Source: an uncultured Paracoccaceae bacterium
GTDB lineage: Bacteria; Pseudomonadota; Alphaproteobacteria; Rhodobacterales; Rhodobacteraceae
Length of the DNA stretch: 64,000 bases
Assembly (NCBI GenBank): GCA_934500835.1
Contig: CAKSTR010000001.1
Location: 496,001 to 560,000, forward strand
Direction of reading: 5' to 3'
Shown in pieces: positions 16,231-21,905 of the stretch; positions within the stretch are counted from its first letter, which is position 1; every line of letters starts with the position of its first letter. Under the pieces are notes generated by a model. That model was given only the letters and a program-made list of their open reading frames with translations, was not told the origin of the DNA and ran no database searches. Made by a program: the position numbers and the translations under genes.

Positions 16231-16346
16231 GAGGTCTCCCTTCCAATCCCCGAAGCATCAAAGCGAAAAGGGGAAGCACGATTCTTGTGCAGACATTAAC
16301 TCTTACGCCGCAGTTACGACAGCGCGTATGCGAGGGGAGACCTCGT
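16229..16346 (-). ncRNA. Candidate retron msr-msd RNA
   Basis: On the minus strand the RNA opens with ACGAGGTCTCCC (16346-16335) and closes with its perfect complement GGGAGACCTCGT (16240-16229), a 12-bp a1/a2 pair enclosing 94 bases. Inside, three stem-loops can be drawn: CTC/TACGC pairing with GCGTA/GAG (16334-16297), GCAC-loop-GTGC (about 16290-16276), and TCCCC/GGGGA (about 16275-16246). This layout just before an RT gene is that of retrons. The a2 arm overlaps the RT ribosome site and GTG start. A conserved AGC branch site directly after a1 is not obvious, so the primed base is not assigned. Confidence 0.7.
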
Positions 16347-16382
16347 AAAGCGTAACTACCAAACAGAGAGATCACTCGCAAC

Positions 16383-16583
16383 TTAATTTCGGCGCGACCC
16401 GAACGCCACGCCGGTTTTCGCCGCAACAGCATGACTGTCTACTCGATCCAAATAACGACGGTATGCAGACACGGCATCACTAGGTGGTGTTGCTTCCCTA
16501 CCCGCCGACGTGACGGTCGATGCCACTGACAGGGCCATCGATTGTGCTGCGATGCTACGGGCCACGAGAGCCTGCTCATACAT
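16383..16583 (-). CDS. Possible small protein upstream of the retron RNA (66 aa)
   Basis: A minus-strand frame from ATG 16583 would encode MYEQALVARSIAAQSMALSV and onward, ending GVAFGSRRN. Composition is plausible for a soluble helical protein, and it lies on the same strand as the retron RNA and RT, 37 bases upstream of a1. No ribosome site is evident, and another minus frame overlaps it. It might be a leader gene of the retron transcript or a chance frame. Confidence 0.3.
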   Translation of the reverse strand: MYEQALVARSIAAQSMALSVASTVTSAGREATPPSDAVSAYRRYLDRVDSHAVAAKTGVAFGSRRN

Positions 16584-16740
16584 GGCACTGCCGTTGCTTC
16601 TACCCGGCGGACCCTCCCTTCGTCCGCCATCACCTCATATCGACCCACATCAACACTCCCGCCAGATGGAAGGTCCTTTTGAGTCTAACTCGCGCCCAAA
16701 TCGTACGCTTACTCCTGTGGGACAGCCGATGGAGGAACAC
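16584..16740. other. Short non-coding stretch before the exported protein gene
   Basis: Together with 16347-16382 this is the only unassigned sequence between the retron RNA and the gene at 16741. It must hold the promoters of the divergent transcripts, but I see no convincing -35/-10 pair, palindrome or terminator. Confidence 0.4.
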
Positions 16741-17325
16741 ATGAAATCGCTGCTTTCGCTCGCTGCCTTTGCTGTCGCCGCGATCTTAGGGGCGCCTGCT
16801 GCTGCCCAGTCACGGAACGAAGTCGCCGCGCTTCAATATGCACTCATGCAACATGGCCTCTACACGGGAAGAATTGACGGAAAGACAGGAAAGGGCACCC
16901 AAGAGGCAATGAAATCCTTCGCCGATTTGAAAGGCGTTGAGAGCGACTTCTGGAGCGTTGCATCTGAAATGTCGATCAATACCTTTTGGGAATCCGATTG
17001 GACGGATACGGTCGAGGTGGCGGTGCAATCCGCATTACATGACGCCTTATTGGATGCGGAATCAGCAAAGATTTCTGACCGACTACTGTTTCGAACTGAT
17101 GATGGGGCGAGTGCCTGCGTAAAATTAAATGCGAAGAATAGCTTCGGCGCATATACAGGATACCACTGGCTCTACTTTTCCATTGTTGAAATTAACATGC
17201 CGGAGCCTTCCCCTTTGAACTTGAAAGATAGGGCATACGCAATAGGCCCAGCACAAGTCGGAGAGCAGACTTCAACGACTTGGTGTATGATCGGATATAT
17301 TATCACCTCCCGCGAGGGGATGTGA
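16741..17325 (+). CDS. Exported protein with peptidoglycan-binding-like domain (194 aa)
   Basis: GGAGGAA lies just before ATG 16741. The product starts with a Sec signal peptide (MKSLLSLAAFAVAAILGAPA, probable cleavage after AAAQS). It continues with ALQYALMQHGLYTGRIDG and TGKGTQEAMKSF, a pattern of the peptidoglycan-binding domain 1 repeat (LQ..L...G.Y.G.iDG..G..T..A...F). The rest (about residues 75-194) is AT-rich and not recognised; two Cys residues (in SACVKL and TWCMIG) could form a disulfide. A periplasmic wall-binding role is likely. Frame extensions upstream to 16510 have no ribosome site. Confidence 0.65.
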   Translation: MKSLLSLAAFAVAAILGAPAAAQSRNEVAALQYALMQHGLYTGRIDGKTGKGTQEAMKSFADLKGVESDFWSVASEMSINTFWESDWTDTVEVAVQSALHDALLDAESAKISDRLLFRTDDGASACVKLNAKNSFGAYTGYHWLYFSIVEINMPEPSPLNLKDRAYAIGPAQVGEQTSTTWCMIGYIITSREGM

Positions 17326-17731
17326 AAGCCTCGCGGTATTCATTCGGTGCTCGGTCATCGCCGCACCAGTTTCGGATCGGTCGAGCGCAGCGCCGTGAAT
17401 GTGTTAGGCATTGTGCCGCATTGTGGCACGCGAGGAGGCAGGCCCGCTGACGCGGGCATTGGCGCTCGCCCCCGACCATCTGAGCCTATCCGCAGCGGTA
17501 GGCATCTGCATGGATCATGGGCCGCCGGAGCGAAGGCAGCAAGAGGCCCCCGTCAGTGGGTCTCACCAATAGCGGATCACATCCAGCGCGGCACGCATCT
17601 GCGTCATACCTTGCTGCGACCACTCCAGAGGCGTCTTGCAGTGGTGGTGCTTCCCCTGACCACCGACATGGCCGATGATGCCAACAAGAACATCATCGGG
17701 TGCAGCCTTGCCCCTCTAGGGCGCCAGCTTA
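17326..17731. other. About 400 bp without a supported gene; possible decayed frame on minus strand
   Basis: A plus-strand frame (17347-17961) lies mostly antisense to the integrase and has shadow-like composition. On the minus strand, about 17710-17565 encodes a protein-like string (DDVLVGIIGHVGGQGKHHHC, then TPLEWSQQGMTQMRAALDVI) ending in TGA. It has an upstream TAG and no usable start codon, so it may be the remnant of a gene. No RNA gene or repeat was seen. Confidence 0.4.
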
Positions 17732-19102
17732 CTACTCATCATCCGCTGGTTCACTGGTATTCCGCTCCCCTTCCAGCCCGTCAAACCGCATCCGCGCCAT
17801 TGCGCTGGCGTGATCCTCGCCCGCCACCGCGTCCTCTCCCACTCCAGAGTCGCGCGTCCATTCCGCAATTTCCCGCCCGGTGCGACCCGACCCCTTCTCT
17901 ACTGACAGGTCCAAGTCCTGTGCCGCCTTTGCCCGCTCGCGGGCCGCAGTCTCCGCGCTAACCACATACGTCGCCCAAGCCTCCAAGACCTCGCGGCGGT
18001 GCTCTAGCTGATCCGTGCGAAGATATGCCTGTTCGGTCTGGGTTCCGAGACTGCCCATGTGCTGCAAAACGTGCTCGGCAATACGGAAATCGACCGGGGG
18101 CTTGGAGTCGTCCATCCATGTCCGCAGGGCGCTCCGCAGGCCATGGGCGGTCGCAAGTTCTCCGTGCTCGTCTTTCCAGTCGTGCTTGTGCAGCCAAAGC
18201 CTGTGAGCGTTGTTCGATAGGTGCCCGGATTTGGAGTCGGGTGACGGAAACACCCGCCCCTCTCTGCCCCACTTCCGGCGAGCCTCACGCAAGGTCTCGA
18301 TCATTGGCCGGGTCAGCGGAACCCGGAAGCGATACTTCCAGCCTTTGACCCGGCCCGCCGGGACATTCCAGACCTTCGCCGCGAAGTCGAATTCATCCCA
18401 TTCTGCCAGCACCACAGGCTTCACCCGCAACCCGGACAGGACGAGCATCTTCATGCTCAGGCCGACTAGGGTGGCTGGCAGCGCCTGCCACAGCGCCGGA
18501 ATATTACGCCACGGAATGGCGGCTAGATTGTCATACTCAATGTTCTGAGGCCCCAAGGCGTTTGCCACGCGGTCCATCAGGTCCCGGTCAACTCGGGGAT
18601 CATCAGCCGAGACGTATCCGACCACTGCGTTGATCCACTGCCTTAGCTTTCGGGTCTTTTCCAGCCCCCAGATCGGCTTGAGGAATTTTGTCATGTCAGC
18701 GGGCGTCAGCCCGGCCACAGCCTTCTTGCCGATGTGCGGGAAGACATTGATTTCCATCCCCCGAATCCAGTTTGATGGTTCGGCATAGTGCTGGCAGTGG
18801 ACACGAAAATACTCTCGGGCGGCTTCTTCGAAGCTGACACCATGGCGCCGGACGGCATCACGTTCGGCAATCGGGTCTTTCCCTTCCGCCCGAAGCGAGC
18901 GGGCCTTGGCTGCCAACTCTCGCGCTTTGGTTAGTCCAATCTCCGGGTATTTGCCGAGGCCCATTTCGCGGGCTTTACCGTTGAGCGTGAACTTGTAAAG
19001 CCACGACGCGCCCCGCTGCTTCTTGTCGAAGTATAGACCGTCGCCATCATGACTCATCCCGCGTGGCAGGCCTTCCAGATCGCCTGATTTGAATTTGCCC
19101 AT
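17732..19102 (-). CDS. Tyrosine recombinase, P4-type integrase (456 aa)
   Basis: The protein begins MGKFKSGDLEGLPRGMSHDG and carries the N-terminal arm-binding domain of P4-type integrases (GASWLYKFTLNGKAREMGLG, then GLTKARELAAKAR). The catalytic domain shows Arg in LVLSGLRVKP, the HxxR box in TAHGLRSALRTWM, a later His in HVLQHMG, and the nucleophilic Tyr in EQAYLRTD. A Glu/Ala-rich tail of about 60 residues extends beyond the usual end. ATG 19102 is preferred; the frame extends to 19171. This enzyme should catalyse insertion and excision of the island. It lies at the right edge, with a tRNA T-arm-like sequence right at its start. Confidence 0.93.
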   Translation of the reverse strand: MGKFKSGDLEGLPRGMSHDGDGLYFDKKQRGASWLYKFTLNGKAREMGLGKYPEIGLTKARELAAKARSLRAEGKDPIAERDAVRRHGVSFEEAAREYFRVHCQHYAEPSNWIRGMEINVFPHIGKKAVAGLTPADMTKFLKPIWGLEKTRKLRQWINAVVGYVSADDPRVDRDLMDRVANALGPQNIEYDNLAAIPWRNIPALWQALPATLVGLSMKMLVLSGLRVKPVVLAEWDEFDFAAKVWNVPAGRVKGWKYRFRVPLTRPMIETLREARRKWGREGRVFPSPDSKSGHLSNNAHRLWLHKHDWKDEHGELATAHGLRSALRTWMDDSKPPVDFRIAEHVLQHMGSLGTQTEQAYLRTDQLEHRREVLEAWATYVVSAETAARERAKAAQDLDLSVEKGSGRTGREIAEWTRDSGVGEDAVAGEDHASAMARMRFDGLEGERNTSEPADDE

Positions 19103-19126
19103 GGGGGTTCGATTCCCTGAAAACCA
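19103..19126 (+). other. tRNA 3'-end-like sequence, candidate attachment site
   Basis: GGGGG-TTCGATT-CCC at 19103-19117 has the loop and most of the stem of a tRNA T-arm, followed by CCA at 19124-19126. No complete tRNA is present. P4-type integrases usually recombine within tRNA 3' ends, so this could be the short repeat left at one junction. The stem is imperfect, so the match may be accidental. Confidence 0.35.
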
Positions 19127-19333
19127 ACCCACAAAATAACCCACAACTACATCTTGATCCAGTGGATTCAAAAATCCATTAAGTCATTGATAAATATAAA
19201 GTCAAAACCCTAAATGTTCTACATATAGTCCATTATGATAGCCCTACGGGCTGCCACTTCCCCCCTTTACAATAGACTGCCACGCCCCGGACCACCCGGG
19301 ACCGCGCCCTGCTTTTCCCCGCCCCCACATATG

Positions 19334-19359
19334 AAAAAGCGCCCCGGAGGGCGCTTTTT
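19334..19359. terminator. Bidirectional intrinsic terminator after the OmpA-like gene
   Basis: AAAAAGCGCCC, a 4-base loop, then GGGCGCTTTTT: an 11-bp stem with A- and T-runs that can act in both directions. It closes the minus-strand OmpA gene (stop at 19388). The 200 bases to its left, towards the integrase, show no gene. Confidence 0.9.
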
Positions 19360-19387
19360 GCCGGATGGCGATTGGGGCCGGCGGCCG

Positions 19388-20104
19388 TCAGCTCATCGCC
19401 TGGAATTCCACCCGGCGGTTCTCGGCGCCTTTCGGGTCGGTCTTGTCGAAGAGGAAACGTTTGCCAAGGCCCATCGCCTCAAGCCGGTCGGGCGCGATGC
19501 CGCAATCCGAAACCAGCGCGCGTTTCACCTCTTCGGCGCGCATGAACGAAAGCTTCTCGTTGTAGGAGTCCGAACCGGCGGCATCGGTGTGCCCCATGAT
19601 ACGGAAGAGCTTGATGTCCGAGGCTTTCATCACCCGGCACATCTGGTCGATCACCGGTTTCTGGTCCGCCTTGATGACCGCCGAGTCGTAGTCGAAGCTG
19701 ATCCGCACATTGACCTGCAGCTCTTCGGGCAGGACGCCGACCTGATTGGGGTCGATGCTGGGCGGCTTGTCATTGCCGGCGACGTCGACCAGCCCGCCGG
19801 AATTGTCTCCGCCCGGGGTGGCATCGTCGGTCCCCCCGATGATGACCGTGCTGTCGTCGCCGCCCGGGCTGCCCTGCTCGGGGCCGGTGTCGGCCACATC
19901 GACGGCGGGGCCGTTCTCCAGATCTTCGACGGTGACGATACTCAGCCCGCGGGTCGATCCGCTGCCGGTACGCGCCGCGGTATAGGCCTCTCGCTGGACG
20001 AGGAAACGTTGCAGGATCTCTTCATCCGAGAGGTCCTGGGCAGCGACGGAAACGGCAGAGGTGGCCAGCGCAACGGCGGCCAGCAGAAGGGCCCGGAAAT
20101 GCAT
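19388..20104 (-). CDS. OmpA-family protein of the T6SS locus (238 aa)
   Basis: A Sec signal peptide (MHFRALLLAAVALATSAVSV, then AAQ) is followed by an acidic Gly/Asp-rich linker (about 50-130) and a C-terminal OmpA-like peptidoglycan-binding domain: ISFDYDSAVIKADQ, GHTDAAGSDSYNEKLS and GAENRRVEF. Anchoring to diaminopimelate in the wall is the family role. It is probably periplasmic or an outer-membrane-associated helper that fixes the T6SS envelope complex, alongside the OmpA domain of TssL. It is divergent from pppA, the two starts 145 bases apart, with an AT-rich gap that should hold both promoters. Confidence 0.85.
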   Translation of the reverse strand: MHFRALLLAAVALATSAVSVAAQDLSDEEILQRFLVQREAYTAARTGSGSTRGLSIVTVEDLENGPAVDVADTGPEQGSPGGDDSTVIIGGTDDATPGGDNSGGLVDVAGNDKPPSIDPNQVGVLPEELQVNVRISFDYDSAVIKADQKPVIDQMCRVMKASDIKLFRIMGHTDAAGSDSYNEKLSFMRAEEVKRALVSDCGIAPDRLEAMGLGKRFLFDKTDPKGAENRRVEFQAMS

Positions 20105-20249
20105 GAATACACCTTAAAATTCCAGTTAAACGCCTGCACATCCTATGCTAGCCTGAAGCTGTTTTCAATTGCTGCCATTCCCGCGGGCCGTTCACAATGA
20201 CATGGGATTTCAGACTTGCCTTGCCGACATGGGCGCGGGAGGGGGCGGG

Positions 20250-21008
20250 ATGAACCAGCCGACAACCGTCGTGCCGAAACCCTGGACCGCTTCGATGCCG
20301 ATTCCCAAGGGCCATGCGCTGACCCATCGCGGCTGTGTCCGCCCCGCCAACGAAGACGCGATCCTTGCCGACCCGGCGGGCATCCTCTGGGCCGTGGCCG
20401 ATGGCATGGGCGGGCATGAGGGCGGGGCCATGGCGGCCGATCTGGTGGTGGACAGCCTGGCCGCCATCCGCGACGACGCCCCGCCCGCCGAAGCGCTTGA
20501 GGAGGCGATCGAGACCGCCAATGCCCGCGTGCGCGCCGCCGCAGCCGCCCGGGGGGCCCGCACCATGGGGGCAACCGTGGTGGCCCTTTTCATCCAGGGC
20601 GGCATTGCCCATGTCGCCTGGGCCGGCGACAGCCGCGCCTACCTGATGCGCGGGCGCCGGCTGCGGATGCTGACCCATGACCATACGCTGGTGCAGGACA
20701 TGGTCGACCGCGGCGAGATCGCGCGCGAAGCCGCCGAGGGCCATCCCGAGGCGCATATCATCACCCGCGCCGTCGGCGCTGCGGATGAAATCGAGATCGA
20801 TCATTCCGCCGTGCCCCTGCTGGCGGGCGACCGGCTGCTTCTGTGCTCGGACGGGTTGCCGCGCTGCGTCTATGAACCGGTGATCGCCCAGCTGACAGCC
20901 GAAGGCGCCGATGCCCGGACCACCGCCGAGTCTCTGGTACGGCGGGCGCTGGACGAAGGCTCGCCAGACAATGTCTCGGTCATCGTTGTCGACCTGGTGG
21001 CAAGCTGA
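20250..21008 (+). CDS. pppA: PP2C-type Ser/Thr protein phosphatase PppA
   Basis: ATG 20250 (MNQPTTVVPKPW) follows a strong GGGAGGGGG ribosome site, giving 252 residues. Metal-binding motifs of the PP2C family are intact: RPANEDAILAD, VADGMGGHEGG, GDSRAYLMRG, LCSDGLPRC and SPDNVSVIVV. In T6SS loci PppA removes the phosphate that PpkA adds to the FHA protein, and so switches firing off. Both partners are in this window (ppkA 45367-43199, FHA gene 35677-34223). The stop overlaps the start of the next gene (TGATG), indicating translational coupling. Confidence 0.92.
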   Translation: MNQPTTVVPKPWTASMPIPKGHALTHRGCVRPANEDAILADPAGILWAVADGMGGHEGGAMAADLVVDSLAAIRDDAPPAEALEEAIETANARVRAAAAARGARTMGATVVALFIQGGIAHVAWAGDSRAYLMRGRRLRMLTHDHTLVQDMVDRGEIAREAAEGHPEAHIITRAVGAADEIEIDHSAVPLLAGDRLLLCSDGLPRCVYEPVIAQLTAEGADARTTAESLVRRALDEGSPDNVSVIVVDLVAS

Positions 21009-21901
21009 TGGGACGCGGCACGCTGATCGGCCCGGTGATCGTTGCCATCGGCGTCGTGGTGGCGGCCATCGCCTTTGCCGTGGTGACCGTGCTGATCGAC
21101 ACTGCCGACGGCGGCACCGACCTGCGGCTGCAGCGGCTCGAAGAGACGGCAGCCCGGCTTGAAGCGGCTTCGGTCGAGGACAAGGCCCGCATCGAGGCCC
21201 TGACCCAGGACCTGACCCGGTTGCGCGAAGACATGAGCCTTCTGGCCAACCGCGCGCCGGTGCAGACCGTGGCCCCGCAGGGCGATGACGGGCAGGAGGT
21301 GATCACCACCGACCCCGCCGCCCTGCTGCCCGACGAGGATTTCGAGAACCCGCCCACCGAAGACCTGACCGAACAGATGAAGCTGGCCAAGACCCGCTTC
21401 AACAAGGGCATCACGCAGCCGCGCAACAAGACCATGCTGGCGATCCTTGGCCAGCCGCGCGACGGCTACAACACCGAATGTCAGGGCGTGACCAACCCCC
21501 ATCTGAAAGAGCTTCTGGACACAAGGCAGATCGGGCCGATCAAGGTCACCATGCTGAAACCGGCACTGGACAGCCTTGAGCGGGTGATGAACCGGCTGAA
21601 GGAAAGCGATCCCGACATCTATGCCAAGGTCGGCACCGCCGGCGCCCTGTGCGTCCGCTTCATCCGCGGCTCGTCGACCTCGATCTCGAACCATTCCTGG
21701 GCCACGGCCATCGACCTGACGCTTGAGGGCAAGCTGGACGGATTCGCCGATGGCGGCACCCAGTTCGGGCTGCTGATCCTGGCCGAATACTTCAACGAAG
21801 AGGGCTGGTTCTGGGGCGCGGCCTACAACCGCGAGGATTCGATGCATTTCGAGGTGGGCGAGGAAACCCTGCGCAAATGGCAGGAAGAAGGGAAGCTTTG
21901 A
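21008..21901 (+). CDS. Membrane-anchored M15-type peptidase of the T6SS locus (297 aa)
   Basis: One N-terminal membrane span (about residues 7-30, IVAIGVVVAAIAFAVVTVLI) is followed by a short coiled coil (about 40-75) and a periplasmic catalytic domain of the VanY/M15 type. The zinc-site motifs are SNHSWATAIDL (about 224) and SMHFEVGEE (about 281). Such D,D- or L,D-peptidases cut peptidoglycan stems. TagX-type relatives in T6SS loci open the wall for assembly of the apparatus. It overlaps pppA by one base and precedes the IcmF-like gene by four bases, so all are co-transcribed. Confidence 0.82.
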   Translation: MGRGTLIGPVIVAIGVVVAAIAFAVVTVLIDTADGGTDLRLQRLEETAARLEAASVEDKARIEALTQDLTRLREDMSLLANRAPVQTVAPQGDDGQEVITTDPAALLPDEDFENPPTEDLTEQMKLAKTRFNKGITQPRNKTMLAILGQPRDGYNTECQGVTNPHLKELLDTRQIGPIKVTMLKPALDSLERVMNRLKESDPDIYAKVGTAGALCVRFIRGSSTSISNHSWATAIDLTLEGKLDGFADGGTQFGLLILAEYFNEEGWFWGAAYNREDSMHFEVGEETLRKWQEEGKL

Positions 21902-21905
21902 CCCC

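Larger units (their letters stand above)
1..19126. mobile_element. Integrated prophage-like genomic island (left end outside window)
   Basis: This stretch has the hallmarks of an integrated element. It carries a phage tail tape measure gene at the left edge, a primase/helicase with an adjacent iteron array, a serine recombinase, SOS-type operators, a retron-like cargo module and a P4-type tyrosine integrase at the right edge. The integrase start abuts a short tRNA T-arm-like sequence (19103-19119), a plausible right attachment site. Base composition is uneven: the replication genes match the host's high GC, while 13370-17325 is clearly AT-richer. The left boundary is not visible. Only one structural phage gene is in view, so I cannot tell whether this is a complete prophage, a satellite or a composite island. 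Confidence 0.75.

Noticed and set aside
17347..17961. Plus-strand frame of 204 residues beside the integrase
   Set aside because: Its second half is antisense to the integrase end, with Pro/Arg-rich chance composition and no ribosome site.
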